Below, in pieces: positions 27,465-36,232 of a stretch of DNA of 64,000 nucleotides (its first letter is position 1; every line of letters starts with the position of its first letter). This DNA is from Methanosphaerula palustris E1-9c (lineage in GTDB: Archaea > Halobacteriota > Methanomicrobia > Methanomicrobiales > Methanospirillaceae), in the NCBI RefSeq assembly GCF_000021965.1, contig NC_011832.1:1550001-1614000 (forward strand), given 5' to 3'. Position numbers and translations under genes: made by a program. The notes beneath the pieces were generated by a model. It saw only the letters and a list, made by a program, of their open reading frames with translations. It did not search any database and was not told the DNA's origin.

Positions 27465-28316
27465 TTAACGGTGCCGATCGAGGATCCTGCTGATCGCCTG
27501 GGTAGTATCGGTCGATAACGCAGCACTCTCCCTGACCTGGTCCTCAAAACAGGGGAGATTTCGGTCATAGAAGATACCGAGCGGTATCGGGCCTTCACTG
27601 GTATAGTCCCACTCACGGGCCTTTGTATACGCGTCCTCAAACCGGGACGGGTTGTGATCGATGAGGTCGTAGGTGTGGGTGTTATAACAGGCCGTTCTGT
27701 TGTAGAAGGTCGCGCATATCTGGAGCAGATCCAGGGCCGCGAACCCCGGATGCCGGATCGCTGCATCGATCAAACTCTTCAGTTGCGGAAGCCGTCGGGT
27801 GTAGCCTCGCCCGACCCAGCCGGCCCCTGAAGAGAGGAGGAGGGCGAGCGGATTGATCGGGTGTTCGATCGTCCCGTGGGGAGTGGACTTGCCCGAAAAC
27901 CCCAGTGGAGAGGTGGGGGTGTACTGTCCGGTCGTGAGCCCATACACCCGGTTGTTATGGACGATCACGGTGATCCCGACATTTCGCTTGGCTGCAAAGA
28001 GCAGGTGTTCGAGCCCTTCGCCATAACAGTCCCCGTCACCAACGCAGCAGATCACCGTCAATTCAGGGTTGGCTATCTTGATCCCGCTGGCCACCGGCAC
28101 CGTTCTGCCGTGGAGAGAATAGAAACTGTTCACCCCCAGATAATCGGCCATCTTGGCATGACAGCCTATCCCGGTCACCAGCACAATATTCTCGGCAGGG
28201 GTCCCATCGCCGATCAGCCCCACAATCACCTCCTTGAGCGAGTGCTCGATCGAAAAGTTTCCGCACCCCGGGCACCAGGTGTTCTGGGTGGCAGTGATCA
28301 GGTCGCCGGTCGCCAT
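27465..28316 (-). CDS. 2-oxoacid:ferredoxin oxidoreductase, beta subunit
   Basis: 283 residues. Beta subunits of the KorB/VorB/PorB family bind thiamine diphosphate and a 4Fe-4S cluster. Seen here: TWCPGCGN at the N-terminus (cluster Cys), the TPP motif CVGDGDCYGEG followed by NNRVYGLTTGQ, and the later Cys in RTACYN. The enzyme oxidises a 2-oxoacid with CoA and reduces ferredoxin; in methanogens it also runs in reverse for carbon assimilation. The length and PTSPLGFSGKSTPHG segment fit the two-subunit (KorAB-like) type, but the substrate cannot be fixed. It starts one base after the alpha-subunit stop and forms an operon with it. No separate ferredoxin-type delta subunit is present. Confidence 0.9.
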   Translation of the reverse strand: MATGDLITATQNTWCPGCGNFSIEHSLKEVIVGLIGDGTPAENIVLVTGIGCHAKMADYLGVNSFYSLHGRTVPVASGIKIANPELTVICCVGDGDCYGEGLEHLLFAAKRNVGITVIVHNNRVYGLTTGQYTPTSPLGFSGKSTPHGTIEHPINPLALLLSSGAGWVGRGYTRRLPQLKSLIDAAIRHPGFAALDLLQICATFYNRTACYNTHTYDLIDHNPSRFEDAYTKAREWDYTSEGPIPLGIFYDRNLPCFEDQVRESAALSTDTTQAISRILDRHR

Positions 28317-28317
28317 T

Positions 28318-29985
28318 TCAGAGCACCTCCGACAGAGCGATCTTCATCTCGTCGATCGACCATGGTCTGCCGTCATACCTCCGGATATGGCCGTCAGTGG
28401 CAAAACCCTGAAGGGTCATCACCTGTTCGAGTTGACCGCTCGCATTCTGCTCGATGCAGATCCGCCTGGTCGCCCCTTGTAACGCCGCCGACATCTCCTG
28501 CAGCGGGAACGGCCAGAGGACCACCGGCTGGATCACCCGACACCCGAGCGTCGCAGCCGCCTCCCTGACCGCCCAGGTAGAGGATCCCCAGGTGACCAGG
28601 GCGATGCTGGCCGTCGGATCTCCATAGACCCTGACGGTCGGGTACAGTTCGAGCCCTTTTCTGATGGCACCCTCCTTCCTGAGCCGCTTCTGCTGCATCA
28701 TCACCGTGACCTGCGGATCTTCGGTGGTGATCCCTTCCTCGTCATGCTCATAAGAGTTCACCTTGATCACGTCCCCCTTCGACGGCACCACTCTGAGGGG
28801 AGAGACCCCGCTCTCGGTCACCGCATACCGTCTATACGGTCCACTGGCAGTATCTGGTGTCGACACCGGGGAGGCTTCCTGTTCCTTCGGGTCTATCGAG
28901 AGACTGTACAGCCCTTCGCTCAGGTTCTTATCGCTGAGCAGGAAGACCGGCACCTGGTAATCCCAGGCCAGCGAGACTGCCCTGGCGGACCAGAGGTAGG
29001 CCTCCTCGGCATCGGCGGGGGCGATGATCACCCGTGCAAATTCACCCTGTCCTGCATTTAATACAAAGAGCAGATCCGTCTGGGATGAATAGGTCGGCAG
29101 CCCGGTCGACGGCCCCGGTCGCTGTGAGACAACCAGCACGATCGGCAGTTCAGTCATTCCTGCCATCGAGAGTCCTTCGGTCATCAGACAGAAACCGCCG
29201 CCCGCGGTGCCGACTGCTGTCTTCGACCCGGCATAGACGGCTCCGAGCGCCATCAGCATCACGGCTATCTCGTTCTCCGGGTGAATCACGGTCAGCCTGT
29301 ATTCCAGGGCGACCTCAGCAAGGAAATGGAGGATGCTCGAGGAGGGAGTCATCGGATACGAGATGTACGTCTCAAGCCCGCCGCGAACAAGGCCGGCTCC
29401 GATGGCCTCGTTTCCGGTCATCGCCGGCAGGACCGGGCCGTCCAGGATCTGGATCTGATTCACCGGTCCTTCCCCGGCTGCGTCATATCCCCTCCTGGCC
29501 ACCTTCAGATTGATCGCAGCTGCTTTGGGAATATCCCTGGTAAAGACCTCGGTGACCACCTCCCAGGTGATCCCGGCCGCCCTGCAGAACGCCCCGATTA
29601 TCCCTGAGTTCCTGGAGATCTCTGGCGCCTGTTCCTCCTTGAGAATCGTGGTGAGGGGAACCCCGATTCCATCGCCGGACGTGGTCGTGCTGTCAAAGAT
29701 CACGACCGTCCCCTCTCTGATCCGGTGTTCGTGGAGTTTTTGTGTCTCCTGATTCATGCAGAGGAGAAAGTCGACGGCATCCTGGTGTGTTCCCCGCTCT
29801 TCTGCCGTAGCCCTGATGATTGCAAAGTTATGACCGCCTCTGATCAGGGACGGGTAGTCATAATACATATAGATCCGGTACCCGAGATGCCCGAGAAGAT
29901 GGGCCAGGATCGTGCTGGCCTTGTTGATCCCCTCGCCAGCTCGTCCCCCGATCAGGACAGAGACCTCTTCATGTCGATCCCACAT
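28318..29985 (-). CDS. 2-oxoacid:ferredoxin oxidoreductase, fused gamma-alpha subunit
   Basis: About 555 residues. The gamma domain comes first (SVLIGGRAGEGINKAS, YPSLIRGGHN), then the alpha domain (GNEAIGAGLVRGGLETYISYPMTPSS and HPENEIAVMLMALGA), as in KorA-type 2-oxoacid:acceptor oxidoreductases. I start it at ATG 29985: TATATA at 30010-30015 lies 25 bases upstream, fitting a leaderless transcript, and homologues begin at this point. The open frame extends 25 codons further to 30060, but that part is read from a copy of the neighbouring 41-bp repeat. Pairs with the beta subunit one base downstream. The substrate (2-oxoglutarate or another 2-oxoacid) is not settled. Confidence 0.88.
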   Translation of the reverse strand: MWDRHEEVSVLIGGRAGEGINKASTILAHLLGHLGYRIYMYYDYPSLIRGGHNFAIIRATAEERGTHQDAVDFLLCMNQETQKLHEHRIREGTVVIFDSTTTSGDGIGVPLTTILKEEQAPEISRNSGIIGAFCRAAGITWEVVTEVFTRDIPKAAAINLKVARRGYDAAGEGPVNQIQILDGPVLPAMTGNEAIGAGLVRGGLETYISYPMTPSSSILHFLAEVALEYRLTVIHPENEIAVMLMALGAVYAGSKTAVGTAGGGFCLMTEGLSMAGMTELPIVLVVSQRPGPSTGLPTYSSQTDLLFVLNAGQGEFARVIIAPADAEEAYLWSARAVSLAWDYQVPVFLLSDKNLSEGLYSLSIDPKEQEASPVSTPDTASGPYRRYAVTESGVSPLRVVPSKGDVIKVNSYEHDEEGITTEDPQVTVMMQQKRLRKEGAIRKGLELYPTVRVYGDPTASIALVTWGSSTWAVREAAATLGCRVIQPVVLWPFPLQEMSAALQGATRRICIEQNASGQLEQVMTLQGFATDGHIRRYDGRPWSIDEMKIALSEVL

Positions 29986-30009
29986 GATACCCAGATAGGG
30001 AGCGGAGGG

Positions 30010-30015
30010 TATATA
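30010..30015 (-). promoter_or_regulatory. TATA box of the oxidoreductase operon
   Basis: TATATA is placed 25 bases before the ATG at 29985 and directly beside the first unit of the 41-bp array (from about 30016). The array therefore occupies the position where archaeal transcription factor and BRE-flanking sites lie. Confidence 0.5.
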
Positions 30016-30525
30016 GTCTTCGAAGAATCCTGACGGATTCTTCTCAAGCCAATACGTCATTTCGAAACATCCTGACGGCTTCTTCTCACGTATTTATGTC
30101 TCTTCGAAGAATCTTCTGGATTCTTCTCACGTCTTTGAGACTCTTCGAAGAATCTTCTGGATTCTTCTCACGTCTTTGAGACTCTTCGAAGAATCTTCTG
30201 GATTCTTCTCACGTCTTTGAGACTCTTCGAAGAATCTTCTGGATTCTTCTCACGTCTTTGAGACTCTTCGAAGAATCTTCTGGATTCTTCTCACGTCTTT
30301 GAGACTCTTCGAAGAATCTTCTGGATTCTTCTCACGTCTTTGAGACTCTTCGAAGAATCTTCTGGATTCTTCTCACGTCTTTGAGACTCTTCGAAGAATC
30401 TTCTGGATTCTTCTCACGTCTTTGAGACTCTTCGAAGAATCTTCTGGATTCTTCTCACGTCTTTGAGACTCTTCGAAGAATCTTCTGGATTCTTCTCACG
30501 TCTTTGAGACTTTTCGAAGAAAAGG
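30016..30525. repeat. 41-bp tandem palindrome array, about 12 units
   Basis: Ten identical 41-base units begin at 30100, 30141, 30182 and so on to 30469, followed by a partial, altered unit at 30510. Two diverged units precede them at about 30016 and 30058. Each unit holds the 10-base palindrome TCTTCGAAGA and an overlapping inverted repeat GAAGAATC-TTCTG-GATTCTTC. In the diverged unit at 30016 the loop differs but the stem is kept and even extended (GAAGAATCC-TGAC-GGATTCTTC). There are no unique spacers, so this is not CRISPR. It lies between a sensor kinase gene (ends at 30548) and the oxidoreductase promoter. 41 bp is close to four DNA turns, so repeated protein-binding sites would face the same side. 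Function unknown. Confidence 0.9.
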
Positions 30526-30547
30526 TTCTTACCTGTTCGCAGATCTA

Positions 30548-32989
30548 TCAGGCACACCTGAACCGGTCGGGAGGGACTCGGATCTCAAACCGGGCCCCGG
30601 ATCCGGCGGTTCCAGTCTCAGCGATGGAGAGGCCCGTAATCGAGAGGATCTCGGTGATCAAAAATAGCCCGTACCCCGTATTTTTTCCATATCCTGCAGT
30701 GAATATTCTCTCTTTTTCTGCTGGTGGGATCCCGGGACCATTATCAGTGCAGATCACCACAGGGTCGCTATCCTTTTCTTCGATAGAGAACCGGATACTG
30801 CTCATTCCGGTCGCATACCGTTTTGCATTCTCCATCAGATTGAAGAAGACCTTCTCCAGCAGCGGGTCGGCATAGAGAGAACTGGTATTCACCTCGATTG
30901 CGAGGTTTATTTCCTGCAGGTCCAGTGCGGAGGCAGCCCTTCTGATCGTCGTATCCAGATTCTGCCATTGTGGGGATTCGAGGCCGATCTCCTGGTAGTC
31001 CCCGGTGAAAGTGATCTGATGGTGGATCCGATCGGCAGTTTCCATAACCTTTCTTATCAACTGTCCCTTTGATAGGGTGTCCGGTGCCTCCTCTGCCATC
31101 TCAAGAAATCCGCGGAGTGCAGTTAACTGGTTCAGCACGTCATGCCGGGTCACTGAACTGAGGAGGTTTAACTTTTTGTTGATCATCCTGATCTCCTCTT
31201 CAACCATTTTGCGCTTGGTGATGTCACGTCCAAGGCCAATGAATGAGGTCGGGGAATCGTTCCGGTTCCGAAGGAGCGAGAATGAGAACTCGGAAGGTAT
31301 GGTTGTATCATCCTTTTTGAGGAACTGATACTCTGTGATCGGGGAGGTTCCTTCGGTGAGCGTTACCCGAATATTCTCCCGGATCAGATCCCGGTCGGTC
31401 GGAGCAAAGAACGACAGGACATCAACCCCGATCATTTCGTCTTCTAATGAAGAACCGCTCATTTCGACTGCCTTTTTGTTTACCGTGATCATCCGACCAT
31501 CGAGATCGTATTGAAGCATCGCCTCCGGCAAAAATTCAATCAGGCTTCTGAGTTGCTCCCTGCTCTCCTTCAGGTCATCTTCAGCCTTCATCCGCTCTGC
31601 AAGCATCCGGGACTGCTGAATATTCTTCAGAGCCAGGGCTGATATCTGCCGTGCTATCAGAATGAGGGCCTGTTCGACCTTCTCCAGGTGTTCGAGCGAC
31701 ATCTGTGGAACGCCTGTCAGTGCCTCTGCAAATTTATCCCGGTTGGCCCCGATCTGATCGGCATAGTCCAGCAGCGCTTCTTTATCGTACCCTTCAATCA
31801 GCACCTGTCCGATCTGCCAGATGGCTACCTTTCGGTTTCCGGCATATATGGTAGCCCCTCTGTCCCAGAGACCGCCGATTCTGCAGGGGTGCAGGGTGGG
31901 ATCCTGCTGATCAGGACTGCCGGCCATAGTTATTGAATGCAAACAGTTGGCAGCCCCTTTCGAGGTTCCCTGGATCACCTCAGTGCAGAGTCTGCGAAAG
32001 TTACTTGGTCTGGTAAAGGGGGTTCCGTCCGGGTCTGTTATAATCGAGGCGACACCGGTTGCATCGGAGAAGGCGTCCTGGATCTGCTGGATTTCATCGA
32101 TGTCGAAGAGATCGGAGAACGTGAGCGTTGTGGTATCTCCAACAGGCTCTGTCAGGATCTGCACCCGCTGTTGCAGGGCGTCCATCTGCAGCTCCTGCCT
32201 GGTCACATCCCTGATGCTCTCAATAGCCCCGATGATCTCCCCTTCCTCGTTGCAGAGCGGGGTGGCCTTGGCCCAGAGAACAGACGGGTTCCCCCTCAGT
32301 GAGACATAGTTCCGCTCTGCAATCAGGGCCTGGCCTTCATGAAGCACATTGATATAAGTACGCTCGTTCAGTTCCTCTGGGGTTGCGTTCAACAGACCGA
32401 TCAAACCTGGTTGTCGAGATCCATAGAACGGGATGGCATAGGCATAGTTACCTTTGCCGATGATTTCCATGGCCTTTACCCCGGTCATCTCTTCGATGGC
32501 TCTGTTCCATGCGATCACGATCCCTTCACAGTTGATAGCAAAGGTCGGGTCAGGCAGGAAGTTTACAATATCTGCGAGTCTGAGATTGGAGAGGCGCGTC
32601 TCCTCTTCAGCTCGTTTCTTCTGTACTGCCTGTTCAATCAGGCTTTCAAGGACTGCGAACTGGGCTCGCGGCTCCCCGCCCTTCTGCAGGTAATAGGTGG
32701 CTCCATAGGTGAGTGCCTCTACCGCTACCACCTCCCGTCCTTTTCCGGTGAAGATGATGAACGGGACGTCGACACCCCTGGACTTGAGTGCCCGAAGCAG
32801 TTCAATCCCATTCATTCCTGGCATCTCGTAGTCTGAGATGATAACATCATAATTAGTGGAATCAAACTTTTCCAGTGCTTCTGATCCAGACGATGTGGTC
32901 TCCACACAAAATGCCCCGGTTCGTTCCAGAAACAAACGTGTCACATCCAGAATTGCCGGTTCATCATCGATCAAAAGCACGGTGATCAT
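30548..32989 (-). CDS. sensor histidine kinase with receiver, PAS, PocR and PAS domains
   Basis: 813 residues. Receiver (1-120; Asp53 in ISDYEMP, FTGKGRE), PAS (about 135-265), a PocR ligand-binding domain (about 285-455; begins LTFSDLFDIDEIQ and has the Cys/His pattern around RRLCTEVI and ANCLHSI), PAS (about 480-600), then an archaeal-type kinase: His in VTRHDVLNQL, N box NLMENAKRYA, G boxes TDNGPGIP and TGYGLFL. PocR domains bind small molecules and are common in regulators of propanediol or C1 metabolism. It is closely related in design to the kinase at 9706-13467. It ends just before the 41-bp array and the oxidoreductase operon, all on one strand, which hints at local control. Confidence 0.9.
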   Translation of the reverse strand: MITVLLIDDEPAILDVTRLFLERTGAFCVETTSSGSEALEKFDSTNYDVIISDYEMPGMNGIELLRALKSRGVDVPFIIFTGKGREVVAVEALTYGATYYLQKGGEPRAQFAVLESLIEQAVQKKRAEEETRLSNLRLADIVNFLPDPTFAINCEGIVIAWNRAIEEMTGVKAMEIIGKGNYAYAIPFYGSRQPGLIGLLNATPEELNERTYINVLHEGQALIAERNYVSLRGNPSVLWAKATPLCNEEGEIIGAIESIRDVTRQELQMDALQQRVQILTEPVGDTTTLTFSDLFDIDEIQQIQDAFSDATGVASIITDPDGTPFTRPSNFRRLCTEVIQGTSKGAANCLHSITMAGSPDQQDPTLHPCRIGGLWDRGATIYAGNRKVAIWQIGQVLIEGYDKEALLDYADQIGANRDKFAEALTGVPQMSLEHLEKVEQALILIARQISALALKNIQQSRMLAERMKAEDDLKESREQLRSLIEFLPEAMLQYDLDGRMITVNKKAVEMSGSSLEDEMIGVDVLSFFAPTDRDLIRENIRVTLTEGTSPITEYQFLKKDDTTIPSEFSFSLLRNRNDSPTSFIGLGRDITKRKMVEEEIRMINKKLNLLSSVTRHDVLNQLTALRGFLEMAEEAPDTLSKGQLIRKVMETADRIHHQITFTGDYQEIGLESPQWQNLDTTIRRAASALDLQEINLAIEVNTSSLYADPLLEKVFFNLMENAKRYATGMSSIRFSIEEKDSDPVVICTDNGPGIPPAEKERIFTAGYGKNTGYGLFLITEILSITGLSIAETGTAGSGARFEIRVPPDRFRCA

Positions 32990-33216
32990 GGTATATCTTT
33001 AAAGCTCCTCTCTTAGTTTATGTGGTCTTAGAAGTAATTCATTAATTATATTAAAAAACGTATCTATTCATATCTGCGAATAGAGATCCATTCAGGGAAT
33101 CCAATATTTGCCTGAATCTGTTGAAATTCAACGCTCAATCAAGGGATTGCCTTATTTCATTTATTCTTCATACAAAAATTATACATAGTATTAGTGACAT
33201 TTGTGTTGTTTGACAG

Positions 33217-33230
33217 AATACAGCTGTATT
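33217..33230. promoter_or_regulatory. 14-bp perfect palindrome upstream of the small orphan gene
   Basis: AATACAGCTGTATT is its own reverse complement and lies 47 bases before the ATG at 33277. It may be an operator for the small gene or for the divergent sensor kinase, whose start is at 32989. No regulator is adjacent, so the link is inferred. Confidence 0.4.
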
Positions 33231-33276
33231 TACTGTACCACGTCCAATAATAATCTATGACCTGGAGTGATATTTG

Positions 33277-33570
33277 ATGCAGAAGACGATCTATGGTAAT
33301 ATGTATGATACCGAACAGTCTGTTCTCCTAGCCCGAGGAACATTCATCGATGGACATACCAGTGACGGACGGGTGAGGCACGGAACAAAAGAACTGTACC
33401 GCTCAGACAAAGGCCGGTTCTTCCTCAGTCATACAACCCTGTGGGAGAGTAAGCGGAATTATATCGAGTCGGTCAGCATCGATGGAGCCAAAAAATTATA
33501 TGCTTCACTCCCAGAACACATACTCCCATTCACTGAAGCCTTTGCCGATCAGCAGGCACCGATCATCTGA
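33277..33570 (+). CDS. small conserved-looking protein, 97 residues, function unknown
   Basis: ATG 33277 is preceded by GGAGTGA at about eight bases, a good ribosome binding site, so I prefer it to the TTG three bases earlier. The product is a compact, charged beta-rich protein with the pattern YDTEQSVLLARG, TKELYRSDKGRFFL and ISGAK-like VSIDGAKKLYASLPE near the end. This resembles a widespread bacterial family of short proteins with a YDTe...LYrtkkGkfFl pattern and no known role, often on accessory DNA. It has its own promoter region with a palindrome. No partner gene is visible. Confidence 0.65.
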   Translation: MQKTIYGNMYDTEQSVLLARGTFIDGHTSDGRVRHGTKELYRSDKGRFFLSHTTLWESKRNYIESVSIDGAKKLYASLPEHILPFTEAFADQQAPII

Positions 33571-33650
33571 TCAACACATTTGCAGGTCAGGTTTTCTTGC
33601 CGACCGATGAACACTTTTCGGTCCATCTATGTTCCCTGGACCGGTCAATT

Positions 33651-34772
33651 TTATTCTTCACCCCTTCGGGCTGTAGCGGAGACCCTGAACGTATCGGTCG
33701 GGGTGAGGGAATCCAGTGCAAGGAGAGCGTAGCCGACGAACCCGATGAAAGCATCGAGCAGAGACGGATCGAACGCCCCATCACAGGACTTGAATTATCC
33801 CAGTTCTGTACACGGCTGCTGATGATCCAGTGGAGGTTCTGCACATTCTCCCAGAATTGTTTCTTCTGATTGTATGCAAAACGGAACTGAAACCCGCCGA
33901 CAAAGAAACAGAAGAAGTTCTCCTTGACCCCGAGATGTCGTCGCAGATCAAACGGGATCGCAATCGACCGATCCTTTTTATCGAGAGGGCCGGCAACATC
34001 CTCGTACGCTGCAAGGAATGCCGCCGTCATCGCGGTGGTGATGGTAACGCCACGCTGCCGGCACCGTGACGTAAGTTCGTCTATTGCATCATGTTCGAGT
34101 TCGAGCAGCACACACCGGTACCGATACTTCTCCCAGTAGGCGGCATGCACCGCACAGAAATCTGCCTGGTCGAAATAGTGAGGCTTCTTCCTCCACTGCC
34201 GGTTCCAGTGGTGAATGAACACATTTTTTATCATTTCTGCTGGGGAAAACCGGTTCTTCTCTGGCAGAAAATCCTTGATTAGCGGGGGGTGGACGCTCTC
34301 TCGATGCCGGAGGGGATCTGCATAATACGTCAGGATGTCGCGGACCAGGTTCGCAAGAGCCGTCCGGTCATGGGCCGCAAAGACGAGGAGTTCTGACACT
34401 ACCGGGGAAGCAATGAGCACGAAGCGGATGAGCGGCCCTTTTCCGGTTCCAGGGGTCTGTGATGTTCGTTCTGGACTTCTTCGAACCATTGCGTCTCTGA
34501 TACCCGCTCCACCCTGCGGAACTGCGTGGGGGGACAGCATCGTTCGTGAACCAGGCGTCATGATGGTCATCCATGACGACCCGTGCCCCAAGAAGGGGAT
34601 GGATGCTGCGGACCGTCTTCAGTGCCTGGAGCAGATCGCTCTCTGAGATCGTGCCATGGGTCCGGGCAATGACACGTATGTTTGGGATAGGACTCCAGAG
34701 AAATTTACGTTCATCGTTGGAGAGGCGGCGAATGCATCCGGGGATAACCCTGTGGATTCTGTACGGGCTCAT
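33651..34772 (-). pseudogene. condensation-domain acyltransferase-like gene, frameshifted
   Basis: The N-terminal frame (from ATG 34772) has RRLSNDERKFLWSP and ALKTVRSIHPLLGARVVMD, the start of a condensation/acyltransferase domain of the kind found in NRPS C domains and PapA-like enzymes. At a run of six C near 34535 the frame changes; the next frame carries LANLVRDILTYYADP and PFDLRRHLGV. A second shift at a GGGG run near 33778 leads to a third frame (DPSLLDAFIGFVGYALLALD) ending at TAA 33651. The catalytic HHxxxDG motif should precede TALANLVRDIL, but only AAHDR is present, so the active site looks lost. Both shifts are in homopolymers, so some could be sequencing errors, but the missing motif suggests real decay. 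Confidence 0.65.
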
Positions 34773-35242
34773 CGATTCTGCTCTGAACTGATTGTTGCAT
34801 GTATGATTCTCGTATCTTTCTGAAATGATCTGAGGGCAAGTCGGGTTCGTTCATAATCCCGGGATGCACAATGCTGTATATGATGGCGATTATTCTCCCT
34901 TCGAGAACCATCAACGTCCATCTCTCCAGTCATTTTCGACTCAGATCGGTTCCTTATACTGCGATACGGATATCCGGATCGTTATGGAGAGATGATGGAA
35001 CCGGTTCCTTCTGGAAAACCCGCCGGGAGATAACGAACATTGCTGGTTATACGCACCCGTCATGTACGGATGGTGTGCTGCTATCTCCAAGCATGAACAG
35101 AGGGAGAAGAGATCCCTGTTCTGGGAAATTCTCTCTTCCTCAGGTTCAGGGGATTAAAATTGCATACCAACTCCTCAGCGCAAAGCAATGTAATACTAAT
35201 CATTCTCGATATTACCAGTAGGTAAAAAGAGTACATATTCTG
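34773..35242. other. intergenic region without a recognisable gene
   Basis: About 470 bases. A forward open frame (34871-35221) has no domain features and poor composition. No RNA gene, repeat or promoter stands out. Confidence 0.4.
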
Positions 35243-35264
35243 GGGGATGAGGGCGGAGATCCCC
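35243..35264 (-). terminator. hairpin after the MBL-fold gene
   Basis: GGGGAT (35243-35248) and ATCCCC (35259-35264) form a stem right after the stop codon at 35269. On the reverse strand a T-run (opposite the AAAAA near 35224) follows, so it looks like the terminator of the six-gene operon. Confidence 0.45.
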
Positions 35265-35268
35265 TCAT

Positions 35269-36219
35269 TTAAAACCGGTAGGTCGTCCCCACAGTATTCA
35301 GGATAAATTTTCCAGGCATCTCCCGGGCAAATCCATTGATCGCGTTCCACCCCGTGCAATGCATCGGGAGAATATAATCCGGGTCGATCCGCTTCATCTC
35401 GTCGATGGTCGGCCGGATGATCGGTTCGAAGGCCGGCCCGGTGAGGTGAAACCCCCCGAGGACTGCGTGCACCGTGCTGATCCCGGTGATCTTCTTCGCG
35501 TACTCGACCGTGTTGATGATCCCGGCATGGGCACAACCACTGATCACCACGAGTCCTTTGTCCTGGATGTTGATGACGAGAGCCTGGTCGTCCAGGATAG
35601 GATCGACAACCCAGCGGCCGTCGATCAGGGCTTCCATACCCGGCATCCCCCTCTCGAAGGAGGTCGTTCGTTCCACTTCTCCGGTCACGAGCAGGTGCCC
35701 TTCGGCAAGAGTCGAAGGTTCCTTCCGCTGATAGAGATCCGCACCTGCCGATTGCAGGGCGACTGCATCGATCTGTGGGAGGTCGACGATCCCAGTGGCC
35801 GGACTCTTCATCCTCCGCTGGAGAAAAGCGTCCGGGTGGAGAACAAGAGGGACCTTTCGGGGAGCACTGGAGAGGAAGGCCATCAGTCCTCCGATATGAT
35901 CGAAGTGGCCATGGCTCAGGACCACGGCTTCTGTCGCGGAAAGGTCGAGCCCCAATTCGTGGACATTGTGGAAGAGACAGTCCGGGGAGAGCCCGGTGTC
36001 GAGGAGGATTGTGTACTCCTTCTCTCCGGAGAAGACCCTGACAAGGCAGGAGAAGCCGTGCTCTGCGAAGAGCAAACGGCCCGGGTCGAACGGCAGTCGA
36101 CGGTCAACAGGAGTCGCTGGCGGTACAAAGATGTCAAGGTAGTTGTCGACGAGGATGGTCACGTCCACCCGGTCTGCTGGTAATAACTGGTTATTCATCA
36201 TGATACATCTGTTTTCCAC
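35269..36219 (-). CDS. MBL-fold hydrolase of the dihydropterin/ribofuranosyl-aminobenzene phosphate synthase-like family
   Basis: 316 residues with metallo-beta-lactamase motifs: LLDTGLSPD, the metal-binding HGHFDHIGG, GCAHAGIIN and the C-terminal LGGFHL and MHCTGW. This is the COG1237-type family, often annotated as 7,8-dihydropterin-6-methyl-4-(beta-D-ribofuranosyl)aminobenzene-5'-phosphate synthase, an early methanopterin step, although most members lack biochemical proof. It is the last gene of an operon with DUF2284 and OsmC proteins, which does not look like a methanopterin locus, so another substrate is likely. ATG 36201 is an alternative start. Confidence 0.85.
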   Translation of the reverse strand: MENRCIMMNNQLLPADRVDVTILVDNYLDIFVPPATPVDRRLPFDPGRLLFAEHGFSCLVRVFSGEKEYTILLDTGLSPDCLFHNVHELGLDLSATEAVVLSHGHFDHIGGLMAFLSSAPRKVPLVLHPDAFLQRRMKSPATGIVDLPQIDAVALQSAGADLYQRKEPSTLAEGHLLVTGEVERTTSFERGMPGMEALIDGRWVVDPILDDQALVINIQDKGLVVISGCAHAGIINTVEYAKKITGISTVHAVLGGFHLTGPAFEPIIRPTIDEMKRIDPDYILPMHCTGWNAINGFAREMPGKFILNTVGTTYRF

Positions 36220-36232
36220 ATAAAATGAAGTG

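Noticed and set aside
30016-30525. CRISPR array
   Set aside because: Units are contiguous and identical with no unique spacers, and no cas genes are near.
34871-35221. 116-residue forward frame before the MBL gene
   Set aside because: No motifs, no start signals, and it overlaps the terminator region at best; likely chance.
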